Origin: Shewanella sp. MR-4
GTDB lineage: Bacteria > Pseudomonadota > Gammaproteobacteria > Enterobacterales > Shewanellaceae
Assembly (NCBI RefSeq): GCF_000014685.1
Contig: NC_008321.1
Coordinates: forward strand, 2,663,001-2,727,000
Reading direction: 5' to 3'
DNA length: 64,000 nucleotides
Of the stretch, positions 8,234 to 16,722 are shown in pieces. Every line of letters begins with the position of its first letter. The stretch's first letter is position 1. The position numbers and the translations under genes are program-made. The notes under the pieces are model-generated. The model was not told the DNA's origin. It worked only from the letters and a program-made list of their open reading frames with translations, and did not search any database.

Positions 8234-10693
8234 CTAAATACAATCAACATTTAAAATATTCAACGTGCCTTTAGATTTATTTTTATTGACATCATACTTA
8301 ATAGAACAATACTCCCCATTTTTTATATTAACTTTTAATATTCCATTACTACTTTTTGTTCTTGCAAAAACGATACTTCCTTGCGCTACATTGCCAATAT
8401 TTAAACCATTCTCATCAATCACATCAGCACCAAATGGCAATGCATCACCTTTAAAACTACTATTAATTAAAATTGAAAACCCAATCTCCGTTCCATATTG
8501 TAATTTAACAATTGCACTATCGTAAGGAACTGTTTTATTCACAGTATTGCTCAAGGAAGCATTCTTTGAAGTGCCATTTGGGTCAACATGAATATGGTTA
8601 ACTTGATAAGGTCTCAAATTTGGTACAACAGCATGTCCTAGGTTGTTTATTTTAATTCCCTTGTAACCAGAAACAGTTGCTCCCTCCATACCTTTGGCTT
8701 CAACTAAAGCAAAAGTATTTCCTGAGTATGGTGAAAGTGTAACGCCACCAGAATGGCCAACTAATGTCCCAGACAAACCAAATCCATAACTCTTGTAATT
8801 ATTTCCTTTGCTTGCATTCGCAGACAACTTAGCAATTGGACTAACATACGAAGCATTACCATTAAAGGAGTTCGAACTTTCATCGTTTGATACTGACACA
8901 TCATAACTTAGTAATTTTTCTTCCCCGACCACATCAGACAAACCAACTTGCGCTTGTTGATATCCATCACTATCTCTATTTAAATTAAGCCTAACTCGTG
9001 AATCCCTTAATTCTCCTTCAAAACCAAGAGGAATTGAAAGTGAAAGAGCATAATTTGTTTGATATTGTCCATATTGATCTTCATTTCTACTCACCGATAC
9101 CCCCCAGCTAAGCCTTTTATATTGATTATTATAACTGACTTGATATTGTCTAGAATAGTTAGTTTCATTCCAGAAGTTTTCGAAAACTCCAGAAAGATAA
9201 AGATTACCATAACCTTCAGGAAAACTTTGGCCGACAGTAACTAAGTACCTGTTTTTTGAATTATATAAATCGTTATATAAGTATCCTCTCCTTATATTGT
9301 CCAAATACAGCATAGCTGTCTGATAATCCATATACTCTTTGGTACTATATTTATATGCTCCTAAAGACAGATTAGTGCCACTCGAAAAAATGTTTTTACT
9401 ATACTTCAATTCATAACTCTGCCCTGAATAATTTTCGTCTAGAAAAGCATAAGATTGCGTCCCTCCAAATGAAAAAGTACCTAAACTTGTGCCCAAAGCG
9501 AGACCACCTTGCAATGATAAAAAGTCTTCATTTGCTTGCCCCCCCCAATATCCCGTAACAAAGTTATTAATACCGAGCTCATAAGTTCCCTCTATAAGCA
9601 TGGGAGTAAATGAAAGTCTGTCATTCTTATACTGCCCTATAGAAAATGAATATCTTGAGGTATTAGGCCTTAACAATTGTGCCATTGACTCATATGGAAC
9701 AGAAAATCTTTGCTCAGTGCCATCAGCTTCTAAAATAATGACATTTAGATTACCACCATATCCTGTTGGATAGAGATCATTTATTAAAAACTCGCCAGGA
9801 CTCACTAATGTCTCATATATAATACGTCCATTTTGCTCCACCTTAACGATTGCATTAGTTTTAGCCACACCAAAAATTTCTGGCGCATAACCTTTTTGCG
9901 AGTCTGCTAACATATTTTGGTCATCATAAATCTGCATACCTAGCAATGGTACTGTGTCAAATAATCTACCATTCGTATTTTTCTTCCCAAGAACAACATT
10001 ACCTTTAATGCTGGCAACTGGCCTATAAAGATACGAGTCTAGTGCGTTGTATTGCTCACCTGTATACTCATTCCAGCTATACATACCTTTATGCTTAAAA
10101 TACCAACCATTAATATTTATACCAGAATCAAAATATGCATTAAAATTTTTGACATCATTTGGACTGACACCGAATAAATCATAGGATATATAGGCCGCAG
10201 AGATCCCTCTTTCCCACTCGGCAGGATCAACATATCCTCTAACGACCTTATCAAGATATATCTGAGGCACCTGTATATCTAACTTTGACATTCCCATTGT
10301 AAAGTTCACTGCTGAGCCAACAATCACCTCCTCCAATACTATACAGTCTTTAATAAGATTGTCACTTTCAATTAAAATAGACTCTTTTATTCCTAATGAG
10401 TTTAAGATATTCATATCTATACATGGACGTGACTTACCACCATCCTCTTTAACCTCAAGAGAAACCTTTTTTAAAAAGGAACCATTAACGAATAAATCGG
10501 CAGGATAGACACCACTAGGAACATAATTACTATATGCAAATTTTTGAATCAAAGAGGCATCATTTACATTGAAAAATGCGCTATCAAATTCAATCATTTC
10601 ATTTTCTTTTGCGAATGTAAAACTACCAAACAGAATAAAAAAAATAGGAAAAACACTGCTTAAAACATTCAATTTATGATATATGAAGTTCAT
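8234..10693 (-). CDS. Fimbrial outer-membrane usher protein
   Basis: An 819-residue usher of the FimD/PapC family, which forms the outer-membrane pore that receives chaperone-subunit complexes and assembles the pilus. Visible are a signal peptide (to about residue 28), an N-terminal periplasmic domain (FDSAFFNV...), the beta-barrel with GLFDTVPLLGMQIYDDQNMLADSQKGYAPEIFGVA and the plug region VKVEQNGRIIYE...GEFLINDLYPTGYGGNLNV, and C-terminal domains with the typical HAVVPNLRPYQVNHIHVDP stretch. Length is normal. It begins 2 bases after the chaperone stop. It carries eight consecutive G at 9546-9539 (Trp383-Gly-Gly): either one-base shift meets a stop within about 22 codons, truncating the barrel and abolishing assembly. 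Confidence 0.92.
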   Translation of the reverse strand: MNFIYHKLNVLSSVFPIFFILFGSFTFAKENEMIEFDSAFFNVNDASLIQKFAYSNYVPSGVYPADLFVNGSFLKKVSLEVKEDGGKSRPCIDMNILNSLGIKESILIESDNLIKDCIVLEEVIVGSAVNFTMGMSKLDIQVPQIYLDKVVRGYVDPAEWERGISAAYISYDLFGVSPNDVKNFNAYFDSGININGWYFKHKGMYSWNEYTGEQYNALDSYLYRPVASIKGNVVLGKKNTNGRLFDTVPLLGMQIYDDQNMLADSQKGYAPEIFGVAKTNAIVKVEQNGRIIYETLVSPGEFLINDLYPTGYGGNLNVIILEADGTEQRFSVPYESMAQLLRPNTSRYSFSIGQYKNDRLSFTPMLIEGTYELGINNFVTGYWGGQANEDFLSLQGGLALGTSLGTFSFGGTQSYAFLDENYSGQSYELKYSKNIFSSGTNLSLGAYKYSTKEYMDYQTAMLYLDNIRRGYLYNDLYNSKNRYLVTVGQSFPEGYGNLYLSGVFENFWNETNYSRQYQVSYNNQYKRLSWGVSVSRNEDQYGQYQTNYALSLSIPLGFEGELRDSRVRLNLNRDSDGYQQAQVGLSDVVGEEKLLSYDVSVSNDESSNSFNGNASYVSPIAKLSANASKGNNYKSYGFGLSGTLVGHSGGVTLSPYSGNTFALVEAKGMEGATVSGYKGIKINNLGHAVVPNLRPYQVNHIHVDPNGTSKNASLSNTVNKTVPYDSAIVKLQYGTEIGFSILINSSFKGDALPFGADVIDENGLNIGNVAQGSIVFARTKSSNGILKVNIKNGEYCSIKYDVNKNKSKGTLNILNVDCI
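9539..9546 (-). repeat. Homopolymeric G8 tract in the usher gene
   Basis: Eight C on the plus strand, eight G in the coding strand, read as TGG GGG GGG CAA. One extra G reaches TGA after AGC AAA; one missing G reaches TAG about 20 codons later. Confidence 0.95.
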
Positions 10694-10695
10694 AT

Positions 10696-11397
10696 TTATA
10701 AACCTACAATTTTTTGTTTTTCTGTCGCGCCATAGTCATTTATGAATGATATATTATGAACCAAAGAACTATTATATTCACTTGAAACAGTCAACACTTC
10801 AAATGGTGAAATCATTATGTTTTCTATTAATTTTTTTTCAATATCACCACTTTCAACTGCAGATATACTCAAAATAGTAATAAAAAAAGGTGTAGGATTA
10901 TTAATTTCCATTCCATTTTCTAACTTGCTCAACTTTATTTTTTCCACAGCGCTACTTGTTGACCCATCTAATGAGGTAGGTCTGAAAAATAGTTTTATCT
11001 TGGTTTTAAATGCAAGTTGGAGCTTATTAGCATTAGAATTATTCTTCGGGGGGACCGAAAGTACGTTTAACCAAAATATAGACTCTTTATTATCTGGAAG
11101 AGTTTCCCCTGTGTAAAAAATTCGCAAATGCTGTCCCTCGCCAGCATTAATCTTGTTTATAGGAGGTGATATGACAAATGGAACTTTAATATTGGAAGGA
11201 TCTAAATTAAGCTCGCCATTATCAATCCAACTCTGAACTAGAAATGGTTCACTTCCTTTATTTGTCAACTTCAAACTAACTTCTTCTTTATCTGATCTAT
11301 ATATTATCCTTGTATTATCCAGTACAACACTAGCTTCCACTGATGAAAAAATAAAAATTGATATAAATATTGCAAATTTATATTTCAAACCATTCAT
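10696..11397 (-). CDS. Periplasmic fimbrial chaperone (PapD/FimC family)
   Basis: A 233-residue protein with a signal peptide (hydrophobic core at about 6-19, cleavage near VEA-S). Two Ig-like domains follow: SVVLDNTRIIYRSDKEEVSLKLTNKGSEPFLVQSWID matches the PapD first strands, PFVISPPINKINAGEGQHLRIFY the conserved F-G region, and SIFWLNVLSVPPK the G1 strand that donates to subunits. It keeps pilin subunits folded in the periplasm and delivers them to the usher. It lies between the major pilin (67 bases upstream) and the usher (2 bases downstream). A C6/G6 run near 11048 is shorter than the tracts in usher and adhesin. Confidence 0.92.
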   Translation of the reverse strand: MNGLKYKFAIFISIFIFSSVEASVVLDNTRIIYRSDKEEVSLKLTNKGSEPFLVQSWIDNGELNLDPSNIKVPFVISPPINKINAGEGQHLRIFYTGETLPDNKESIFWLNVLSVPPKNNSNANKLQLAFKTKIKLFFRPTSLDGSTSSAVEKIKLSKLENGMEINNPTPFFITILSISAVESGDIEKKLIENIMISPFEVLTVSSEYNSSLVHNISFINDYGATEKQKIVGL

Positions 11398-11423
11398 TTA
11401 TATCAGCCCTCCATATAAAGAGG

Positions 11424-11451
11424 CACGTGTATAAATACTCTCATACACGTG
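11424..11451 (-). terminator. Hairpin between pilin and chaperone genes
   Basis: CACGTGTAT and ATACACGTG form a perfect 9-bp stem around a 10-base loop in the gap after the pilin stop. There is no long T run after it, so it is more likely a partial attenuator or RNA-stabilising hairpin than a full terminator. Confidence 0.5.
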
Positions 11452-11464
11452 CACCATTTCATTG

Positions 11465-12013
11465 TTACATATAATGAATAGAATAAGTGACACTAGAAGT
11501 AACTGTGCCAGCAGTTGCCGCTGCACCTTCAGCATAATATTCAACAGCATATGGTAGAATCGCTGTACCATCCCCGGCTACAGTTGTTGCTGTATTACTT
11601 GTTTTCTGACCTTCATCGCCAGCCTTAATAACACTTGAATTCACCGCATCAAGCAATTGCAAAGAGACATTTCCTGCCGTACCATTATTTTTCAAACGGC
11701 CAGTAGTAGCCACAACATTTGTGCCGCTCTCAAAGAAAGCAACAACCTGTGACTGATTTGCATCCAGAGTACATTCTGACAAATTAATTGTGAATGTTGT
11801 TCTACCTGCTACCACAGTGTCTGCGGCTAAATCCGAAGTAGAAACAGTTGGAAGTGTAACAACTGCATCTGCACTGGTGCCATTAACTTTAACAGTACAA
11901 GTCGACGATGTAACTTCACCGTTAAATGTAATGGTTCCTGTCGATGCTTTAGCTGTTGGCACCACGATTACGGGTAAACATGCAATTGCTAAAGAAATAA
12001 TTTTTTTATTCAT
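11465..12013 (-). CDS. Major fimbrial subunit (type 1-like pilin)
   Basis: A 182-residue pilin with a signal peptide (cleavage near AKA-S, about residue 23). The mature form has the conserved G-x-I-x-F-x-G-x-V-x-x-x-x-C start, a disulfide pair in STCTV and SECTL, and the C-terminal beta-zipper motif YSIHYM. It forms the rod by donor-strand exchange. It is the first gene of the operon, with AAGGTG as ribosome-binding site, and is probably the most expressed. The 67-base gap before the chaperone has the imperfect inverted repeat CACGTGTATAAATACTCTCATACACGTG (11424-11451), which could attenuate downstream expression or stabilise the pilin message. Confidence 0.9.
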   Translation of the reverse strand: MNKKIISLAIACLPVIVVPTAKASTGTITFNGEVTSSTCTVKVNGTSADAVVTLPTVSTSDLAADTVVAGRTTFTINLSECTLDANQSQVVAFFESGTNVVATTGRLKNNGTAGNVSLQLLDAVNSSVIKAGDEGQKTSNTATTVAGDGTAILPYAVEYYAEGAAATAGTVTSSVTYSIHYM

Positions 12014-12196
12014 TTTCTCACCTTTTTATAAATAAATAATTAATTAGCCACACCAATTAATTACGTTGATATAAACGCAATTTTATTAGACAACAATTCA
12101 ACCTTTTATAATTAGCATCAAAAAATAAAAATCACCATAGACGCTCTTGACATTGAAGATATATGCATGCTAACAAAACTAACTTTAATGTATAAA

Positions 12197-12228
12197 AAAG
12201 GCCGCCTAACTTTATATAGGCGGCCTTT
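12197..12228 (-). terminator. Strong hairpin isolating the fimbrial promoter
   Basis: A 12-bp perfect stem (AAAGGCCGCCTA / TAGGCGGCCTTT) with an 8-base loop. On the minus strand it is followed by TTTTTT, so it stops minus-strand transcripts entering the fimbrial promoter region; on the plus strand the tail is only TTT. Confidence 0.8.
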
Positions 12229-12263
12229 AGCTAGTAACACTTTAACTTCCTTGATAAATCCCT

Positions 12264-12370
12264 TTCTCACCGAATCCCTTCTCACAGAATCCCTTCTCAC
12301 AGAATCTCCCTTCTCACAGAATCCCTTCTCACAGAATCCCTTCTCACAGAATCCCTTCTCACAGAATCCC
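12264..12370. repeat. Tandem repeat, seven copies of a 15-bp unit
   Basis: The unit TTCTCACAGAATCCC is repeated head to tail seven times. The first copy has one substitution (CACCG), the third carries 2 extra bases and the other five are identical. There are no spacers. The array lies between the terminator and the upstream region of the 12618 gene. Confidence 0.95.
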
Positions 12371-12543
12371 TTCCTCTCTCTACAGACTACAAAACCTCTA
12401 ATAATCCGTTTAATTTCGCATTGTTTAGAACGTTACAAAACAAAATGGCACAAAAAGACATCCTGTACACCCTGTACCTGCAAAGACATATTTTGCCATC
12501 TGCAAAAAGGCCAGACTTAGCACTCACAAAAAAAGCGCGCGTC

Positions 12544-12558
12544 AGATGCTAACTCTCG
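12544..12558. promoter_or_regulatory. Motif shared by the upstream regions of both EAL-like genes
   Basis: AGATGCTAACTCTCG, 59 bases before the ATG at 12618, preceded by GCGCGCG at 12535-12541. It is the counterpart of the site at 17826-17841, from which it differs by one missing A. Confidence 0.45.
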
Positions 12559-12617
12559 AACATCGAGTGCCGCTAGAATGAATTCGTCTAGGGACTATAA
12601 AATAAAGGAAAAGCATT

Positions 12618-13139
12618 ATGATTAATTGTACTTGTGATCTTTTAAACATACTAATGCAAAGTTACAATATCAACTTTACTAATAAAATTAGTTATAGATT
12701 ATGTTTGGTTAACAAAAAACATAGTGAATCACCTATAAAAGGAAATATTTATACTATTTTGATCAATGATTCAAATTTTGACTCATCGGCAAAGAACCAT
12801 ATTGTCAATCAAAGATTATTATTAACAAACACTCCTAGAGAAATTTTTAATATAATCCGAAAAAACAAAATAAAACTTGAGAAGTTAGAATGCAGATTTC
12901 TATTCCTACCATTTGAGCGTAGTTATTTGTGCGATATGCATCTGCTAATAGAACTACTTGACTTACAGGTCTGTCTTTCGAAGTCAAACATAGGGCTAGT
13001 AATTGAAATAAATCACCGTTCCCATTATGGCTGTACAGATTGCCCAAATGCCAATTTAGGATTGAAATATATTGATAAAAAAATAGACATTATATACACA
13101 AAAAAATCAAATGAAGATTTTTTCACTAAATCACCTTGA
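12618..13139 (+). CDS. Small protein beside orphan adhesin, possibly degenerate EAL-like
   Basis: A 173-residue cytoplasmic protein with a good AAAGGA ribosome-binding site 7 bases before ATG. No signal peptide or membrane segment. Eight cysteines, including CTC near the N-terminus and CTDC near residue 138. I do not firmly recognise it. The stretch CRFLFLPFERSYLCDMHLLIELL followed by GLVIEINHRSHYG lines up with FLNVDKHLLNNQKNVDLLIN followed by EIVFEITERQYG of the clear EAL protein at 17892. The EAL signature, the metal-binding Asn and the later DDF/KID/E/QG motifs are absent, so if related it is a non-catalytic half-domain. It precedes an orphan adhesin on the same strand by about 110 bases. 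Confidence 0.6.
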   Translation: MINCTCDLLNILMQSYNINFTNKISYRLCLVNKKHSESPIKGNIYTILINDSNFDSSAKNHIVNQRLLLTNTPREIFNIIRKNKIKLEKLECRFLFLPFERSYLCDMHLLIELLDLQVCLSKSNIGLVIEINHRSHYGCTDCPNANLGLKYIDKKIDIIYTKKSNEDFFTKSP

Positions 13140-13250
13140 ATATGACTAATCAGCCAATGATCAAGACTTATATTTTTATGATTGTATATAGGTAAATGTA
13201 TAAATCATATAGTTCACTAATTAAAACCCATAGAGACTTAGAGGATGTTC

Positions 13251-14228
13251 ATGAGAAAAACTGTAAATTTTAAATGGATTATTCCTATAATTTTGTGGGG
13301 TGCACAAAATCAATCTGTTTATGCATTTTATTGCTCTTTCAGTTCGACCACAACAACAATTAAATTGAGTGATGTAGCAAACATCGGTGATGAAATCGTT
13401 CTTTATAACTTAGCAGGGCAAACTTGCAGTGGTTGGGGAAGCCCTAACTATCTAGATGCACTTAGAGTTTATAGTTTCACTGAATACAATATTTTGCAAG
13501 GTTCTGGACTTTCAGTGTTCTATGTCGATAATGGCTATTACTACAAATACCCAGAAGTTATTAATCGCTGTGTTTGGCCTTGGAGTGGAAGTACATGTCC
13601 TTACTCTACCTTTACGGATGGTACCTACCCTGTCAGAGGACGGCTAGTGCTCAGACGGACGGGCACCACCGCATCCAACGTAACTATTCCTGCAAACTCA
13701 AAATTAGCCGAAATTGGGTTTCAGCAAAGAGGATATTCCAGCTCAGGACCAGCATGGAGTAGTAACGTTTATAAAATATCCGTCTCAAATAGTGACGCAT
13801 TATCTTTTCCAACGTGTGATGTAGATATTGGCAGTCAAAATCAAACTATAGCTTTTTCTCCAGTATCTTCAAATCAATTCTCGGGGATTGGGACGACCGC
13901 TGAAAGTGAATTGTTTTCAATAAAATTAAATTGCAAAGCGGGTGTTTCTGTATATGCAACCGTTACCGATTCGAATCAACTAGGTAGCGCAGGCCCTAAC
14001 TTATCACTTGATCCAAGCTCAAGTGCCGCAGGGGTTGGCATTCAAGTTTTGTATAATGGCGCACCATTGGGATTCGGAGTTGCAAACCAATTTTATGTAG
14101 CAGGAAACGCCTCCACTCCGGAAGTATCACACATAGTTCCCTTTGAAGCACGTTATGTTCAAACTCAATTGAAAATTATTCCTGGCTCGGTGTCTGCAAA
14201 AGCGATCATATCTTTTGAATATTTGTAG
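13251..14228 (+). CDS. Orphan fimbrial tip adhesin A
   Basis: 325 residues from ATG 13251, chosen because GAGG lies 6 bases upstream; an ATG two codons earlier overlaps that ribosome-binding site. Signal peptide to about residue 25 (WIIPIILWGAQNQSVYA). A variable N-terminal domain of about 160 residues with many Tyr, Ser and Cys is followed by a pilin-type domain from FPTCDVDIGSQNQ, ending in ISFEYL. The pilin domain is clearly related to that of the adhesin at 16723 (shared GTTAESE/V, AGVSVYATV, GPNLSLD, VGIQ, PFEARYVQT), while the N-terminal parts differ. No chaperone or usher accompanies it, so it would have to use the machinery at 8234-11397. The second IS3 remnant begins 49 bases after the stop. 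Confidence 0.82.
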   Translation: MRKTVNFKWIIPIILWGAQNQSVYAFYCSFSSTTTTIKLSDVANIGDEIVLYNLAGQTCSGWGSPNYLDALRVYSFTEYNILQGSGLSVFYVDNGYYYKYPEVINRCVWPWSGSTCPYSTFTDGTYPVRGRLVLRRTGTTASNVTIPANSKLAEIGFQQRGYSSSGPAWSSNVYKISVSNSDALSFPTCDVDIGSQNQTIAFSPVSSNQFSGIGTTAESELFSIKLNCKAGVSVYATVTDSNQLGSAGPNLSLDPSSSAAGVGIQVLYNGAPLGFGVANQFYVAGNASTPEVSHIVPFEARYVQTQLKIIPGSVSAKAIISFEYL

Positions 14229-15184
14229 TAAGACAATTTAAAGCTGTATAGATCGCTAATGATTCCCCTAGGCACCTTTTAGTTAGATGAACTAACACAA
14301 GAGATGCCTAGAGACCACAACCTTATCCCAGAGAATTTATAATCGAAGCTGTTAATAAATTACCTTTGCAGTTCATTCTGTTGTTGCTCAACGCTTAGGT
14401 CCATTCAGAGATTAAACGCTATGGCTCAGATTCAGATCAACACTTGCGCAATGTTTGATTAATCTGCCGAAATTAATCAACTTCAGAAAAAATAAAGCGT
14501 GTAACTGAAAAATGTGACTAGTTAAAAAGCTGCCGCGTACTTTGGAGCCTGTCCTCGTAAGATACGCCTTTTTTCAAGAACATCACTACTTGCCAGTACA
14601 ACAACTTTATGAACGAGTTTAATGTTAATCTGAGCAGGTTTTACGCACCGAGAAACCGCTCTAAATCAAAGTAGCAGAAGGATAATAAAAGAAGACTTAC
14701 AGGGCAACTCCAAAGGAGGTATCTCGGAGTTTGTGGTGTTATAGATATCCTAAAATCTGCCGAGATATGAGGACATTGGCTGGTAATGTGAGATTAATCG
14801 TGTACACCGACTCATGCGACTAGTAGGACTGAAAGTATAAGTTGAAATCGGAAACCACGTGCTCATGCAGGTGAACGGCATGTAATCGCCAAATCGTTTA
14901 GCGGCAATGTATCCCAGAGGCTCCCGATATGGTTAGAGGTAATCGATATTTATAACATCAAAATACATGAAGGTTGGTTTTATCTTGGAAGATTGATGGG
15001 TAAAAGAATAGCTAAATCCCTGGTATTACAGCGTTTTTAATGGCTATATGGTGCGTTAAATCTACAGGTAAGATTACTTAATTGTAAACAATGAAACCAA
15101 TATTCCCAGCCATGACTGGAGTGAACTTCTTACTGCACATGGATTGGAAGGCGCCATGAGACGACGTGGTAATTAGTATGATAA

Positions 15185-15193
15185 TGCCGTAGT
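15185..15193. repeat. Target-site duplication, left copy
   Basis: TGCCGTAGT immediately before the left end of the IS10-like element, identical to 16512-16520 immediately after the right end. Nine bases is the known duplication length for IS10. Confidence 0.95.
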
Positions 15194-16511
15194 CTAGCAA
15201 ATCCCCAGATAAATTCGATGGAATTCAAATAAGTAGACACGCATGATGCTGTTTGATCTAATTAATTTCGCCAAAAACCTACTAGATCCAACATCATGCG
15301 TGATATCGACATATTACACGATTTACTCAAAAAACAATGCCCTCAAATACATCAAAAACGCCTTAATTCTCTGATGGTTGCTACCGAGTCTTTACTCGAT
15401 GGTAATCAACTCTCGTTAACCCAGTTAGGACGGAACATAACGGGGAATGTTGCACCAAAACACAATATCAAGCGCATTGACCGACTGCTCGGAAATTTAC
15501 ATGTTATCAAAGATAAGTTCGCTATTTATCAATGGCATGCACAATATCTCTGCGGCGCAAATCCGATGCCCATTATTCTTGTGGATTGGTCTGATGTACG
15601 CGAGCAACTGCGAATGATTACCTTACGCGCATCAATCAGTGTTAAAGGTCGCTCCATTACTTTGTACGAACGCACTTTTCTGTTTGAAGATTACAATGCT
15701 CCACGCAGTCATAACGCTTTCCTAGTTGAGCTTGCAAACGTATTGCCGCCAGGATGCTGCCCGCTCATCGTCACCGATGCAGGTTATCGCAATACTTGGT
15801 TTAGGGAAGTTGAGCGCCATGGCTGGTTTTGGCTAGGTAGAGTTCGCGGTGACGTCAGTTTTATGCTCAACGGCCAAACATCATGGCAGTCAAATAAATC
15901 CCTCTATCCTAAAGCGAATTCAACCGCGAAATACATAGGTAGTGTCAAGTTAGCACGCAAGTCTCCGCTACAATGTTACCTGCACTTGTTTAAAGCTAAA
16001 CCTAAGCTGCGTAAGGATAAACGCTCTTCTAAGGCTGGACGAAATCACACCGCACAAAAGAGTTACAGCTTAGGAAGTAAAGAGCCTTGGCTACTCGCCA
16101 CCAATCTACCTCCAGATTACTTTGGCCCTTCGAAGGTCGTCGATTTGTATGCTAAACGAATGCAAATTGAAGAAACCTTCCGCGATTTAAAAAGTCCGCA
16201 ATATGGCATGGGCCTCAGACAAAGCCGCAGCCGTTGTCCAAAGCGATATGATGTATTGCTGCTCATCGCTATGCTCGCTGAAATCGTGTTGTGGTGTATT
16301 GGGTTAGCGGCACAACACCTTGGATGGCAAAGATATTTTCAAGCCAATACCGTGAGAAAGCGGGCAGTGCTATCAATTGTTAGACTTGGAAAGGAAGTAC
16401 GTAAAAGAGACAAATATCCGGTAAAGGAGACAATTTTTCGCTGGGCATTAGTCGAATATATAAACTTAGTTCATGACGCTGGAAGACCTCAATTATGAGG
16501 GGATCCCCCAG
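15194..16511 (+). mobile_element. Intact IS10-like insertion sequence (IS4 superfamily)
   Basis: 1318 bp. The left end CTAGCAAATCCCCAGATAAATT and the inverted right end CTGGGGGATCCCCTCATAATT both resemble the IS10 terminal repeat (CTGAGAGATCCCCTCATAATTT). A perfect 9-bp direct repeat flanks it and one full-length transposase lies inside. The intact duplication means the element has not rearranged since insertion. The two ends are imperfect copies of each other, so activity is likely but not certain. Confidence 0.95.
15296..16498 (+). CDS. IS10-like transposase
   Basis: 400 residues, against 402 in Tn10/IS10 transposase, which it matches along its length: DILHDLLKKQCPQIHQKRLNSL, KHNIKRIDRLLGN, MPIILVDWSDVREQ, LIVTDAGYRNTWF, KEPWLLATNLP, and YAKRMQIEETFRDLKSPQYGMGLR. 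The DDE triad is expected at Asp in VDWSD, Asp in TDAGY, and Glu in the IEETFRDLK (YREK-type) motif; all are present. The start ATG is within AACATCATGCG. No frameshift or missing motif is seen. It carries out cut-and-paste transposition. Confidence 0.95.
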   Translation: MRDIDILHDLLKKQCPQIHQKRLNSLMVATESLLDGNQLSLTQLGRNITGNVAPKHNIKRIDRLLGNLHVIKDKFAIYQWHAQYLCGANPMPIILVDWSDVREQLRMITLRASISVKGRSITLYERTFLFEDYNAPRSHNAFLVELANVLPPGCCPLIVTDAGYRNTWFREVERHGWFWLGRVRGDVSFMLNGQTSWQSNKSLYPKANSTAKYIGSVKLARKSPLQCYLHLFKAKPKLRKDKRSSKAGRNHTAQKSYSLGSKEPWLLATNLPPDYFGPSKVVDLYAKRMQIEETFRDLKSPQYGMGLRQSRSRCPKRYDVLLLIAMLAEIVLWCIGLAAQHLGWQRYFQANTVRKRAVLSIVRLGKEVRKRDKYPVKETIFRWALVEYINLVHDAGRPQL

Positions 16512-16520
16512 TGCCGTAGT
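16512..16520. repeat. Target-site duplication, right copy
   Basis: TGCCGTAGT, identical to 15185-15193. Confidence 0.95.
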
Positions 16521-16722
16521 ATAGAGCTTTTCCCTGTTATTAAAGCATGAAAAAATAATATAGAAGCTCTATTCTACAAGAGAAACGCCACAAAGAGTGA
16601 TTTTTAAGTGCGTTGTTGCTAAACAAATTAGGCCACTAGTGAAATAATAGCTATTCAGGGCTGTTTTACATTCTCATTTAGGAAAACGATATTTTGTTTA
16701 AATTCTACAAAGGGAGTAAAAG

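Larger units (their letters stand above)
12014..12617. other. 604-base regulatory gap upstream of the fimbrial operon
   Basis: No gene is called here. From left to right it holds the pilin promoter region on the minus strand (AT-rich, with GATGCTAA on the minus strand at 12119-12112), a strong hairpin terminator at 12197-12228, a seven-copy 15-bp tandem repeat at 12264-12370, and the upstream region of the plus-strand gene at 12618 with AGATGCTAACT at 12544-12554. A 117-codon plus-strand frame runs through the repeat only because 15 is a multiple of three. Confidence 0.6.
14277..16657 (+). mobile_element. IS3-family remnant, copy 2, split by the IS10-like element
   Basis: Starts with TTTTAGTTAGATGAACTAAC, nearly the left edge of copy 1, followed by TTATCCCAGAGAATTTATAATCGAAGCTGTTAA, a decayed version of the OrfA start of copy 1. 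Further on, ATCGGAAACCACGTGCTCATGCAGGTGAACGGCA and AAATCGTTTAGCGGCAATG match copy 1 near 6590-6650. Many stops and indels; copy 2 retains stretches that copy 1 has lost and the reverse, so the copies decayed independently. The 1318-bp IS10-like element interrupts it at 15194-16511. The right edge (about 16640-16657) shares GTGAAATAATAGCTATTCA-like sequence with the end of copy 1. Confidence 0.75.

Noticed and set aside
12264..12370. Array of short direct repeats as a CRISPR
   Set aside because: The units are contiguous with no spacers and no cas genes are present.
12167..12520. 117-codon frame through the 15-bp repeat as a repeat protein gene
   Set aside because: The frame is open only because the unit is a multiple of three. 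There is no ribosome-binding site, and a strong terminator hairpin lies inside the frame.
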